Source: Helicobacter burdigaliensis
Lineage (GTDB): Bacteria; Campylobacterota; Campylobacteria; Campylobacterales; Helicobacteraceae
Length of the DNA: 64,000 nt
Reading direction: 5' to 3'
Assembly (NCBI RefSeq): GCF_003670295.1
Contig: NZ_QXJG01000003.1
Location: 43,655-107,654, forward strand
Shown: positions 8,804-16,112 of the stretch, in pieces
Position numbering within the stretch: the first letter of the stretch is position 1
Layout of the letters: the number at the start of each line of letters is the position of its first letter
The notes under the pieces: model-generated
Databases searched by the model: none
The model's input: the letters and a program-made list of their open reading frames with translations, nothing else
Told to the model about the DNA's origin: nothing
Program-made: the position numbers and the translations under genes

Positions 8804-9376
8804 ATGAAATCTTATCCACATTATTTTGCAAAATTAGTCGAATCATTAGAAAAGTTACCAAGCATAGGTAAAAAATCCGCTATGCGTTTAGCGTATTTTT
8901 TAGCCTATGAAGATAAATTTAGCGCCTTGCAAATTGCTCATAATATTGAAACTTGTGTGCAAAATTTAAGAACTTGTGAGAGTTGCAATGGGATTAGCGA
9001 GGGGCATTATTGTGAGATTTGCCTTGATGAATTAAGGGATAATGGCGAACTTTGTATTGTGGCAAATCCTAGAGATATTTTTCTAATTGAAGAAGGGGGC
9101 GAATTTAGAGGAAAATATTTTGTAATTAAAGATATAGAATCACTCAATCTAAAAGCTTTGGAGCAAAAAATCCTTCAAGAAAAAATAGTAGAAATCATTT
9201 TTGCACTTAGCCCCTCTTTAGGAAGTGATAGCCTTATTTTATTTTTAGAAGACAAACTCGCACATTTAGGATTACAATTTAGCAAAATCGCTCAAGGAGT
9301 CCCAACAGGAGTAAGCTTAGAAAACATCGATCAACTCTCACTCCTTAGAGCCTTACAATCAAGAATAAAAATATAA
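8804..9376 (+). CDS. recR: recombination mediator RecR
   Basis: RecR works with RecO to load RecA onto gapped DNA. The 190-residue product shows the N-terminal helix-hairpin-helix (LEKLPSIGKKSAMRLAYFL), then the C4 zinc finger CESCNGISEGHYCEIC (about 53-68). A Toprim domain follows (ELCIVANPRDIFLIEEGGEFRG), with the C-terminal Walker-like segment IAQGVPTGVSLENIDQLSLLRAL. Length and domain order are normal. Confidence 0.97.
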   Translation: MKSYPHYFAKLVESLEKLPSIGKKSAMRLAYFLAYEDKFSALQIAHNIETCVQNLRTCESCNGISEGHYCEICLDELRDNGELCIVANPRDIFLIEEGGEFRGKYFVIKDIESLNLKALEQKILQEKIVEIIFALSPSLGSDSLILFLEDKLAHLGLQFSKIAQGVPTGVSLENIDQLSLLRALQSRIKI

Positions 9377-9400
9377 TTTAGATTATAAATAAAATTTTGC

Positions 9401-9406
9401 TATAAT
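9401..9406 (+). promoter_or_regulatory. extended -10 promoter of the outer-membrane protein gene
   Basis: TGCTATAAT is an extended -10 box 33 bases before the ATG at 9439; transcription should begin near 9412. AGGAG at 9429-9433 is the ribosome-binding site. Confidence 0.55.
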
Positions 9407-9438
9407 TTAGAAAAATTTTGCTATTTTTAGGAGTGCAA

Positions 9439-10278
9439 ATGACTAGATGCCTCTTTAGCCTTGTTTTGTTATCGTCTTTTATCTATGCAGAACCCATAGA
9501 GCCAAGCACGCCAAGTGGAGCTGTGGATAGCTTTAATGCTTATTATGGCATTACCCCTAGCACAAATTCCACAAAACCAGATTCTAGCCAAAACCATACC
9601 CCTAACCAAGAAACAACAACGCAAGAAAATCCTATTGCAGAATCTCAAAAATCCCCCCAACAAACTAAAGAAGCTTCTATGCAAAGCTCACAAAATCATC
9701 CCTTACTAGAACAACGCAAAAAAAGGCTTCTAGGAGTTTATGGTATGGGAAATATCGTAGAATCGGATGCAAAATTAAGCATTGAAGGTTTTGCTACACA
9801 AAAGCACGATTTAGAAGAACGCCCTTTGGGTTTTGGTTTGCAAGCAGGTTATCTATTGAGCGAAAATCACAGAATCCTTTTAGGCTATGAAAAATCCTTA
9901 AAGAAAAATGGCTTTGCCTATACAAGTGCCACACTAGGCTATGCTTTCACCCCACGCCTCCCAAACACTTCGCGTTGGCGTGCATTGCTAGGAGCAAATG
10001 CTGGACTTGCTTTTGGGAAATTTGATAGAGGTAGCTTTGTGGTAAATAATAGTGCTATGGATGAGCTAAGCTATACTGGAATCACTTATGGTGTGAGGCT
10101 TGGGGCTATATATGAAAGCAACTATGGAGAGCTAGAGTTTGGTGTGCAATCTAAAAGGCTTGATTTTGGTGAGGAGGCTAGCAATGTGTTAATCAACGAT
10201 ACAAGGACAGGCACAAAGCTAGATTTAAGCGAAACTTCAAGCACGGGATTCTTCTTTGGTTATAACTACCTCTTCTAG
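9439..10278 (+). CDS. outer-membrane beta-barrel protein
   Basis: The 279-residue product begins with a signal peptide (TRCLFSLVLLSSFIYA, cut before EP). A low-complexity Ser/Thr/Pro/Gln-rich linker follows (about residues 20-85). The C-terminal part of about 185 residues has alternating strands such as FGLQAGYLLSENHRILLGYE and ends in Phe, FFFGYNYLF, the classic signal for outer-membrane insertion. It looks like an eight-strand porin-like or OmpA/Opa-type barrel. No specific family could be assigned, so ligand and role are unknown. I chose ATG 9439 because AGGAG lies correctly before it and the signal peptide then starts at once. It overlaps the next gene by 23 bases. Confidence 0.75.
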   Translation: MTRCLFSLVLLSSFIYAEPIEPSTPSGAVDSFNAYYGITPSTNSTKPDSSQNHTPNQETTTQENPIAESQKSPQQTKEASMQSSQNHPLLEQRKKRLLGVYGMGNIVESDAKLSIEGFATQKHDLEERPLGFGLQAGYLLSENHRILLGYEKSLKKNGFAYTSATLGYAFTPRLPNTSRWRALLGANAGLAFGKFDRGSFVVNNSAMDELSYTGITYGVRLGAIYESNYGELEFGVQSKRLDFGEEASNVLINDTRTGTKLDLSETSSTGFFFGYNYLF

Positions 10279-11023
10279 CCCTATAAAACTTCCCAAAAAG
10301 CCTTCATTTAACTTTATTTACAATCTTTTAGAAGAGCAATACAATCTTTTTAACCAAGAGCTAAGCACAAACTCCCACCCCGATCCCATTATGGTAGCAA
10401 AGGAGCTTTTAAACCATAAGAAGCGGGATAAACTCATTTTATTTTGTGCGCTTTTCTCCTATGGAAATGCCAAAGCGATTGTGAATTTTCTAAACTCTTG
10501 CAATCTTAAAGCCCAAGCTCCAAGCTTCCTAAAGCCCTACCGCTTCCAAAATACAGAGGATATAAATAACTTTTTTAACACACTTTTAAAAGTCCCTATT
10601 TATGAAATTTTCTTAGAATCTTATAAGCAAGAAAATTCCGTGCTTTATGGCATAGAGGCTTTGCAAAATGCACTTTTAAAGACATTAAAAACCCCTTTAA
10701 GTGAAGGATTAAAATTCCTAATAGGCATTCCAAATAGCCACTCCCCACTCAAGCGGTGGAATATGTTTTTACGCTGGATGGCACGAAGCGATAGGCTTGA
10801 TTTTGGATTATGGAGGGAGGTGGATAAAAGCACTCTTATTTTACCCCTTGATACCCACACTTTTAAAATTTCGCACAAACTTGGCTTATTAAAGCGCAAA
10901 AGCTATGATTTAAAAGCCGCCTTAGAAATCACTCAAAATCTAAAAAGACTAGATCCACAAGATCCCATAAAATACGACTTTGCACTCTATCGTATCGGAC
11001 AGCTTGGTTTGCTAGATGGATGA
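10256..11023 (+). CDS. TIGR02757 (DUF2400) family protein
   Basis: A soluble protein of 255 residues. Its C-terminal half carries the family's recognisable segments: HSPLKRWNMFLRWMARSDR (about 161-179), then GLWREVDKSTLILPLDTHTFK and a final helical block ending YDFALYRIGQLGLLDG. The family resembles DNA-glycosylase-like helical folds but has no demonstrated function. The start appears to be TTG at 10256, inside the end of the upstream gene, because no ATG or GTG occurs in frame until after 10380. That overlap suggests translational coupling. Confidence 0.8.
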   Translation: MVITTSSSPIKLPKKPSFNFIYNLLEEQYNLFNQELSTNSHPDPIMVAKELLNHKKRDKLILFCALFSYGNAKAIVNFLNSCNLKAQAPSFLKPYRFQNTEDINNFFNTLLKVPIYEIFLESYKQENSVLYGIEALQNALLKTLKTPLSEGLKFLIGIPNSHSPLKRWNMFLRWMARSDRLDFGLWREVDKSTLILPLDTHTFKISHKLGLLKRKSYDLKAALEITQNLKRLDPQDPIKYDFALYRIGQLGLLDG

Positions 11024-11068
11024 TTTTGTGTAACTTTTACAAAAAAATTTAAAAAATTTTATTTTCTC

Positions 11069-11095
11069 TTTAGTTTTTTAAAAAATTACCGATAT
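11069..11095 (+). promoter_or_regulatory. sigma-28 (FliA) type promoter
   Basis: TTTAGTTT, exactly 11 bases, then ACCGATAT. This matches the sigma-28 pattern TAAAGTTT-N11-GCCGATAA in spacing and in most positions. It lies 49 bases before the ATG of the EF-hand protein gene. The same pattern, also with an 11-base spacer, occurs ahead of flgM at 15443-15469. Confidence 0.7.
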
Positions 11096-11143
11096 GTTAT
11101 TATATTTTAAAAATAAAATAAAAGTTTTAAAAAGTGAGGATAA

Positions 11144-11872
11144 ATGCAAACTATAAATATAAATAACTATTATGGTGGGAAAGTATTTGCACCTAGTGCA
11201 GAAAAATATCAAGAAATATTAAAAAAAGAAGCAGAAAGAAAAGCTCAAGATTTTATAAAAAATCTTGAGCCAAATAAGAGTGGCTTTAATTTTTGGGAAC
11301 CCAACTCTTATTCTTATACTGGTTATAATCTTGGATTTTCTAAATTTTATAGTTATATTAATTCTAGCGATTCTAATCTTAATAATCATATACCCTATAA
11401 TCTTTTACAATACAATACCAAAGGAGAAGGAAGCACTCTTAAAACTGCACTAGGAGAGGTTGAAGTCTTTTTGGATTTTTTCAATGATGAATCTATGCTA
11501 GAAGCAGGTAAAATCAACAGAATGGGAGATTTATTTAAGTTTGATAGCAATCAAGATGGATTTTTAAACAAAGAAGATGAGCTATTCTCAAAGCTAAAGA
11601 TTAAAACCTCTAGTGGCAAAACACTAAATTTAAGCGATGTGGTAGGCACACTTGATTTATATTCCTTCGTGCAAGGGGTGGATAGGACAAGTGCTAAAGA
11701 AGTCAAAGAGTGGATAGAAAATAACAAAAATGGCAGTATAGACTATGCAAATCGCTCTTTAAATGGACATATTTATATGAGCCACACCGATATTCGTATG
11801 TATCAAGATGATATTATGAAGCTTTTCCCACCCGAACAACGCTACAAACCCATTAAAAAAAGAAGAAATTAG
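11144..11872 (+). CDS. EF-hand protein of unknown function, N-terminal part (frameshifted)
   Basis: 242 residues of no family I recognise, with no signal peptide and no membrane segment. An EF-hand calcium loop is visible at about 134-145: DSNQDGFLNKED has acidic or Asn ligands at positions 1, 3, 5 and 12 and Gly at 6. The frame ends just after an A7 tract at 11855-11861. Dropping one A continues smoothly into the next frame as IKKEEIREMFDALADEDG, so this and 11877-12818 are almost certainly one gene of about 555 residues. A sigma-28-type promoter precedes it and GAGG lies before the ATG. With flgK next door, this suggests a flagellar co-expressed, possibly secreted, protein. Confidence 0.7.
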   Translation: MQTININNYYGGKVFAPSAEKYQEILKKEAERKAQDFIKNLEPNKSGFNFWEPNSYSYTGYNLGFSKFYSYINSSDSNLNNHIPYNLLQYNTKGEGSTLKTALGEVEVFLDFFNDESMLEAGKINRMGDLFKFDSNQDGFLNKEDELFSKLKIKTSSGKTLNLSDVVGTLDLYSFVQGVDRTSAKEVKEWIENNKNGSIDYANRSLNGHIYMSHTDIRMYQDDIMKLFPPEQRYKPIKKRRN

Positions 11873-11876
11873 AGAG

Positions 11877-12818
11877 ATGTTTGATGCACTAGCTGATGAA
11901 GATGGCTGGGTAAATCTAAGAGATCCTAAGGTAAATGAAGCACTTTTTGCAAGTGGGGAATTTATCACAAACTTTGCTTACAAAAAGAAAAATCTAGCAG
12001 GAGTGGAGGTTTTAGAAGAGTTTAATATCGTTGGCAGTTTAGATGATGGCAAAAGGATACCTCGCTATAAAGATACAAATATAAGAGAATATGAAGATAT
12101 TTTACGCACAAAATATGGCGATAAAGAAAGCTATGAGTCTCACTATACAGAACTCTTTAATAGCTTTTATGAAGAATATAAAGAAGCACAAGAAGACTTT
12201 GAGGCTAAAAAAGAAGCGATTTTAAACGATACACAAATTAGCGAAGATAGAAAAGAGCAAGTAGCCTCCATAGACAAATCAAATATTATGATAGCTTTAG
12301 AGCAAGAATTCACAAATATTACTGGGCTAGAGTTTAGCAAAGAAAAGCTAGAAGAGATAAAAGAAGCGCTAAACAATCCCACTAAGCAAAAAGAAATCAT
12401 AGCTAAAATGAGCGATTTAGATTCAGTAACTTCTATGAAGCTAGAAGATGATGGGTTTATCACTTTGCATTTTAGCTCTGGAAGAGAGATAAAAGTAGAT
12501 GCACTCTATAATGACACAGGCACACTCCACATCACAAAAGAGGGAGATAGAGCTGCTATCAACCTAAAAGCCCAAAGCTTAGAAGATGAGGAGCTAAATG
12601 AGCTTGATTTTAAAGAAGTGGGGATTAAACAAGGGGAAAATATTGTAAGTTTGCAAGATATTGGTGCGAAGATGATAGAAAAAATAATAGGCGAAAATGG
12701 AAAATTTCTAGGTTTTGCAATCACAACTGCTAATGATACGCTTTTTGTAAATGCACTCTATAACATTTATACACTCGATGGATTAAATAAAAATCGTGAA
12801 TTTAGCGTTGAAGTATAA
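11877..12818 (+). CDS. EF-hand protein of unknown function, C-terminal part (frameshifted)
   Basis: This is the downstream part of the gene above. The frame is open from before the A7 tract, and the first ATG (11877) lacks a properly spaced ribosome-binding site, so independent translation is unlikely. The segment starts in a second, degenerate EF-hand (LADEDGWVNLRD, with Asp at 3, 5 and 12 and Gly at 6). It then continues through a Lys/Glu-rich helical region (about residues 75-175) and a beta-rich C-terminal region (about 180-313). Reading frame and codon use look intact apart from the single-base shift. It could be a recent lesion, a slippage-controlled gene or a sequencing error. Confidence 0.65.
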   Translation: MFDALADEDGWVNLRDPKVNEALFASGEFITNFAYKKKNLAGVEVLEEFNIVGSLDDGKRIPRYKDTNIREYEDILRTKYGDKESYESHYTELFNSFYEEYKEAQEDFEAKKEAILNDTQISEDRKEQVASIDKSNIMIALEQEFTNITGLEFSKEKLEEIKEALNNPTKQKEIIAKMSDLDSVTSMKLEDDGFITLHFSSGREIKVDALYNDTGTLHITKEGDRAAINLKAQSLEDEELNELDFKEVGIKQGENIVSLQDIGAKMIEKIIGENGKFLGFAITTANDTLFVNALYNIYTLDGLNKNREFSVEV

Positions 12819-12833
12819 CTAGCACATTTTAAA

Positions 12834-12857
12834 AAGGCGTTCATAAAGAACTGCCTT
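12834..12857. terminator. bidirectional terminator between the EF-hand gene and flgK
   Basis: The stem AAGGC.GTTC / GAACTGCCTT has one bulged T and a five-base loop. It lies between two convergent genes, with T-rich sequence on both sides (AATTTTTATTT on plus, CTTTTAAAAT on minus). Confidence 0.65.
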
Positions 12858-12869
12858 AATTTTTATTTA

Positions 12870-14687
12870 TTATTTCATTCCTAAAATTGTATTTATCATC
12901 TCATCTATTGCCGTTACCATCTTTGCATTTGCACTATAACCACTTTGATAACGGATAAGATTTACAAGCTCATCATCTACTGAAACTTCTGAAATAGCCT
13001 TATATTCTTGCTTTATAGATACATATACTACCTCTTTTGTTTCTCTTGTGGCATTGGTTGCCTCTGCATCACTTGCCACTTTTGAAGAAAGGAATCTAAA
13101 AAATCCACTAATTGTTTCTTGGTGTTCTGTGCCATCAGGGCTAAAGAAAGAAATTTTTTGATTTTGCAATTCTTGCATTAAGTTTGCCATTTCAAAATTC
13201 CCCTCTACTGGCTCTCTATAAGCTTGAATCAAAGTAGGATCATCACGATATTTTAAAGCAAGATTCATATCTAGCGCACTATTTCCCTCAAAAAGCCTAT
13301 TAATTCCTAAAGCACCCGCAAAATTTGTGCCTTTATCTTGAAAGGAGATATAAATCTCCTCGCTTGGATTTTTAGAAGTAATTGAGAAAGTTTTTGTATC
13401 ATTGTTAAAAGTAGCTACAAACCTATCATCAAAGTCATTACTTGCATTTCCATCGCCATTATCATCAATATTTGCATTAAGCTGATTGACAATATCCTGC
13501 ATAGTAGTTCTACTATTAATAGTTACGGTTCTTGTGCCTATGGGCTCACCCTCTTTATTATACATCACAACATCAAAACTACCCTCTTTTACATTATACC
13601 CACTGCCTACTAATGAATCTTGAGTCCCTATCTTTAATACATCAGAATTAGCCCCTGTCTGTGCAGTTTGCGCATAAATATTATTCGTAGCTTCAATCAT
13701 ACCTTGTGCAAAGGTATCCAAATCATTAATATATTGTTGCAATTTACCGATATTTCCATTGCACCCTAGCACATCATCGGTTCTAATCAAATCTAAAATA
13801 GCACCTACCTTACCGCTATTAAGACTATTTGTAAGATCATATACCTTATGATCGCTTCTTTGGTATTTGATTTCATAAATTCCACTTGCATTTTGTGAAT
13901 TATCCAAAACCAAAGGGTGAAAAGAAGCTCCATCTACTAATGCCATGCCACCCACTGTTAGCGTATAGCTCTCTTCAAAATCCGCTATTTGGTCATCACC
14001 ACTCCCTTTAATCCCATCTTTAAATGTATCACAACCAATGAGATTATTAAGCTCATATTCATACTTGTCTCTTAAATCTCTTAAATCATTTGCTTTTTTA
14101 TTTAATCCTTGATTTTCATAAAGACTAATTTGCTTGTTTAATTCAGCAATTTGAGAACCTAGCCTATTTACCTCATCTACTGCAACTTTCATCTCATCAT
14201 TTAAGCGTTGTTGCAACTGAACTAAGCGTTCTCTTGTATCACGAACATTTTGAGAGAGTGTTTGTGCTTGCTCTGCTAGTGAAGTTTTTTGTGCTGGGTC
14301 TCCTGCTTTTGTAGATAAATCCTTCCAAGCATTAAAATAATTTTGCAAATCATTAAAAATACCTACTCCATCAATTTCTGGAAAATAAGAAGAAGCTTCT
14401 TTAAGCCCTGAAAAACTCGTATCATAGTAGGTTTTCTCCACACTTGCTTTTTTATAACGCGAAAAGGTATATTCATCATGAATCCTCTCCACTGTCATAA
14501 TATTTAAGCCTTGCCCTAAAGCATAATTTTGCTTCCAAAGTGGTGTTTGAGCCGAACTTCTTACCACCTGCCTAGAATAAAATTCATTATTGGCATTTGC
14601 AATATTATTACCTGTTACATCCACCATTACTTGATGGCCACTAAGCCCTGTATAAGGAGTATTTAAAGAAGAAAGTAACCCACCCAT
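12870..14687 (-). CDS. flgK: flagellar hook-filament junction protein FlgK
   Basis: FlgK (HAP1) joins the hook to the filament. The 605-residue product has the N-terminal rod/hook signature LSGHQVMVDVTGNNIANANN (about 15-34). A coiled-coil region follows (about 130-230, heptads such as LVQLQQRLNDEMKVAVDEV). The C-terminal FlgE/FlgK signature ends SANAKMVTAIDEMINTILGMK. Length matches the epsilonproteobacterial protein. It is the last gene of a flgM-flgN-flgK run, nine bases after flgN, and is probably driven by the sigma-54 promoter inside flgM. Confidence 0.96.
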   Translation of the reverse strand: MGGLLSSLNTPYTGLSGHQVMVDVTGNNIANANNEFYSRQVVRSSAQTPLWKQNYALGQGLNIMTVERIHDEYTFSRYKKASVEKTYYDTSFSGLKEASSYFPEIDGVGIFNDLQNYFNAWKDLSTKAGDPAQKTSLAEQAQTLSQNVRDTRERLVQLQQRLNDEMKVAVDEVNRLGSQIAELNKQISLYENQGLNKKANDLRDLRDKYEYELNNLIGCDTFKDGIKGSGDDQIADFEESYTLTVGGMALVDGASFHPLVLDNSQNASGIYEIKYQRSDHKVYDLTNSLNSGKVGAILDLIRTDDVLGCNGNIGKLQQYINDLDTFAQGMIEATNNIYAQTAQTGANSDVLKIGTQDSLVGSGYNVKEGSFDVVMYNKEGEPIGTRTVTINSRTTMQDIVNQLNANIDDNGDGNASNDFDDRFVATFNNDTKTFSITSKNPSEEIYISFQDKGTNFAGALGINRLFEGNSALDMNLALKYRDDPTLIQAYREPVEGNFEMANLMQELQNQKISFFSPDGTEHQETISGFFRFLSSKVASDAEATNATRETKEVVYVSIKQEYKAISEVSVDDELVNLIRYQSGYSANAKMVTAIDEMINTILGMK

Positions 14688-14696
14688 AAATCCCCC

Positions 14697-15152
14697 TTAA
14701 GCCTCTGCTTTTAAAAAAGAAGAACCACCAAGAGAGCTTTTTTGATAGCCCCTCTCTTCAAGAGGCACCATCTTTTTAAGCAAGGAATTATAAAGCTCTG
14801 AAACCGCCAAAGACATTCTACCAAAGCGATAATTAAGTTGCTTTAGAATTTCTAGTCTATCATGCAATTTTGCTGTAAATTCACTTGCACCCTCGCCTAA
14901 AAGTTTCTTTTTATCTTCATAACTTAAATCTGTGATTGTAGCATTAGGATAATCTTTTCTTAGCTTTTCTTCAATACTTTTTGCATAAGCTTCTTTTTTG
15001 TGGATAAAAGAGGTAGTAAGCTCCTCTTTTTGGGAGATACGCGCAAAAATCTCTTCGTTTTTAGCTTCTTTAATATCTGCGATATCTTGCTCTGTGATTG
15101 CAATAAGAGCATCAATATCTTCTAGTGCATCTTTTAAAAATTGCAAGGACAT
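14697..15152 (-). CDS. flgN: FlgN-like flagellar export chaperone
   Basis: A 151-residue, almost wholly helical protein with coiled-coil potential (FLKDALEDIDALIAITEQDI at the start, LKQLNYRFGRMSLAVSELYN near the C-terminus). Sequence similarity to enterobacterial FlgN is low, but size, helical character and position between flgM and flgK match the Helicobacter FlgN-type chaperone that escorts FlgK for secretion. AAGGAG lies at the right distance before the ATG. Confidence 0.7.
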   Translation of the reverse strand: MSLQFLKDALEDIDALIAITEQDIADIKEAKNEEIFARISQKEELTTSFIHKKEAYAKSIEEKLRKDYPNATITDLSYEDKKKLLGEGASEFTAKLHDRLEILKQLNYRFGRMSLAVSELYNSLLKKMVPLEERGYQKSSLGGSSFLKAEA

Positions 15153-15178
15153 AAATAACTCCTTATAAATTTAGTTAT

Positions 15179-15409
15179 TTATTCTCCAAGCAAATTTTGT
15201 GCCAACTTCTCTGCACTCCCCTTAATATCTATTGTATAGCTTCCTTCTTGAATAGACTTTTTTAAGGCTTCTATCCTTGAATTCCCTGCACTTTGTGCGA
15301 CATTTTCTTGTTTATTAACATTTTCATTCTTACCATTGATAGAGGAATTTCCTCGACTCTGCGTTATGGTAGAAGAAAAAGTCGGATTGTTTAATAAGTT
15401 ATTAACCAT
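15179..15409 (-). CDS. flgM: anti-sigma-28 factor FlgM
   Basis: FlgM holds FliA inactive until the hook is complete. The 76-residue product has a disordered, Asn/Ser-rich N-terminal half. Its C-terminal half contains the sigma-binding helices: NSRIEALKKSIQEGSYTID, then GSAEKLAQNLLGE. Length is typical for Helicobacter FlgM. Two promoter features touch the gene: a sigma-28-type promoter upstream (15443-15469), giving feedback on its own expression, and a perfect sigma-54-type promoter inside its last codons (15188-15204). Confidence 0.88.
   Translation of the reverse strand: MVNNLLNNPTFSSTITQSRGNSSINGKNENVNKQENVAQSAGNSRIEALKKSIQEGSYTIDIKGSAEKLAQNLLGE
15188..15204 (-). promoter_or_regulatory. 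sigma-54 promoter inside flgM, for flgN-flgK
   Basis: On the minus strand the sequence reads TGGCACAAAATTTGCTT, a perfect match to TGGCAC-N5-TTGC with GG and GC ten bases apart. It lies in the codons for LAQNLL of flgM. The expected transcription start, near 15178, is about 26 bases before the flgN ATG. Confidence 0.8.
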
Positions 15410-15442
15410 TCTTTTTCTCCTTTCTTAATCTTTATAAAATCT

Positions 15443-15469
15443 ATATCGGACATTTTTCAAAAAACTTAA
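15443..15469 (-). promoter_or_regulatory. sigma-28 promoter of flgM
   Basis: On the minus strand TTAAGTTT is followed by exactly 11 bases and then TCCGATAT, matching the sigma-28 pattern. The -35 element overlaps the stop codon of the upstream small membrane protein gene. FlgM starts at 15409, preceded by AAGGAG. Confidence 0.75.
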
Positions 15470-15663
15470 AAACTTTCTTTAATACTTTTTGAAATATCTT
15501 GCAAAAATTTCTCTGTATCAGTTTTTGGAGCAACTTCTACTTGATTATTGTTGTTGTATAAAGGCACATTTGCTCCACCTATCTTAATTGCATATAAAAT
15601 TACAAAAAGCATAAAATAAACAAACATAAAAAAGCCAATAGAAGGCACAAACCAATCTTTCAT
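15466..15663 (-). CDS. small single-pass membrane protein, unknown function
   Basis: 65 residues with one strong transmembrane helix (FVPSIGFFMFVYFMLFVILY, about 4-23). A short hydrophilic tail follows (VEVAPKTDTEKFLQDISKSIK) that could form an amphipathic helix. I choose ATG 15663 because AAGGA lies six bases before it; an in-frame ATG 27 bases further upstream has a poorer site. I do not recognise a family. It sits directly upstream of flgM, whose promoter overlaps its end, so a link to flagella is possible but unproven. A TATAAT box lies upstream. Confidence 0.6.
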   Translation of the reverse strand: MKDWFVPSIGFFMFVYFMLFVILYAIKIGGANVPLYNNNNQVEVAPKTDTEKFLQDISKSIKESF

Positions 15664-15717
15664 CACTAGTCCTTTATGAAAATATACCATAAAACTTCCT
15701 ATTTTTTCTTAAATTAA

Positions 15718-15723
15718 ATTATA
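15718..15723 (-). promoter_or_regulatory. -10 box of the small membrane protein gene
   Basis: TATAAT on the minus strand, about 55 bases before the chosen start at 15663. Further upstream lies a perfect CTTAGAG/CTCTAAG hairpin of unclear role. Confidence 0.45.
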
Positions 15724-15844
15724 AAGATTTTACAAAAAGCGATTTTATAAAAATTACTAAAACTTAGAGCAATCTCTAAGTGTCTTTTATAAACCTTTTA
15801 GAATTTAATTTTTAGCCCTTAAGAATTAAAAACACTTTTTATGC

Positions 15845-15850
15845 TATAAT
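15845..15850 (+). promoter_or_regulatory. -10 box of the leader/peptide transcript
   Basis: TATAAT in ATGCTATAATC. Transcription should start at about 15857 (AG), which places the perfect hairpin TCCATTT-GGT-AAATGGA at the very 5' end of the RNA. Confidence 0.6.
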
Positions 15851-15856
15851 CTTTTT

Positions 15857-15946
15857 AGTCCATTTGGTAAATGGATAAAAAATTGTGGTAACCTATATAT
15901 GTGTAATTACGCTCAACTCTTTTAAAAAGGGTTGGGCTTTTTTTTT
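15857..15946 (+). ncRNA. terminated leader or small RNA ahead of a 31-residue peptide
   Basis: From the expected start to an intrinsic terminator is about 90 nt. The RNA opens with a 7-bp hairpin (15859-15875). It then holds ATATATGTGTAATT (15895-15908), whose exact complement lies downstream at 15972-15985, just before the peptide gene's ribosome-binding site. It ends in an 11-bp stem plus nine Us. It could be an attenuated leader, with read-through making the peptide mRNA, or a separate small RNA able to pair with that mRNA. Confidence 0.5.
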
Positions 15947-15985
15947 GGTAAATTTTTGGGATAGGGGTGGGAATTACACATATAT
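15895..15985 (+). repeat. 14-bp perfect inverted repeat flanking a terminator
   Basis: The arms ATATATGTGTAATT (15895-15908) and AATTACACATATAT (15972-15985) enclose the terminator hairpin. The right arm ends one base before the AAGGAG of the 31-residue peptide gene. When paired, the long stem would sit against that ribosome-binding site. Confidence 0.75.
15911..15946 (+). terminator. intrinsic terminator inside the leader
   Basis: GCTCAACTCTTT pairs with AAAGGGTTGGGC (three G-T pairs), followed by nine Ts at 15938-15946. It lies upstream of, not after, the small reading frame. Confidence 0.75.
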
Positions 15986-15998
15986 TAAGGAGTCCATA

Positions 15999-16094
15999 AT
16001 GGATTATTTAAATTTTTCCATTGCAGTTATTGCAGTAATCATTACACTTTTTAGAGAAGAGATAAGAGAAGTCTTATTTAAACTTGGAAAGTAA
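15999..16094 (+). CDS. 31-residue hydrophobic membrane peptide (toxin-like)
   Basis: The peptide starts MDYLNFSIAVIAVIITLF, a single membrane-spanning stretch, and ends with an amphipathic charged tail REEIREVLFKLGK. AAGGAG lies six bases before the ATG. A strong terminator follows 18 bases after the stop. The unusual leader ahead of it (hairpin, terminator, long inverted repeat) and the one-helix product resemble type I toxin-antitoxin mRNAs such as the Helicobacter aapA genes, but the sequence is not one I recognise. It could instead be a small regulatory membrane protein. No antisense RNA promoter is clear. Confidence 0.6.
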   Translation: MDYLNFSIAVIAVIITLFREEIREVLFKLGK

Positions 16095-16112
16095 ATAACT
16101 GCCCCGCAATTT

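Noticed and set aside
15755..15780. CTTAGAG/CTCTAAG hairpin as a sigma-54 or terminator element
   Set aside because: The GG-N10-GC spacing is absent, and the short stem has no convincing T-run or upstream gene to terminate.
15885..15998. N-terminal extension of the 31-residue peptide in the same frame
   Set aside because: It would read through the inverted repeat and terminator, and has no ribosome-binding site. ATG 15999 has an ideal AAGGAG.
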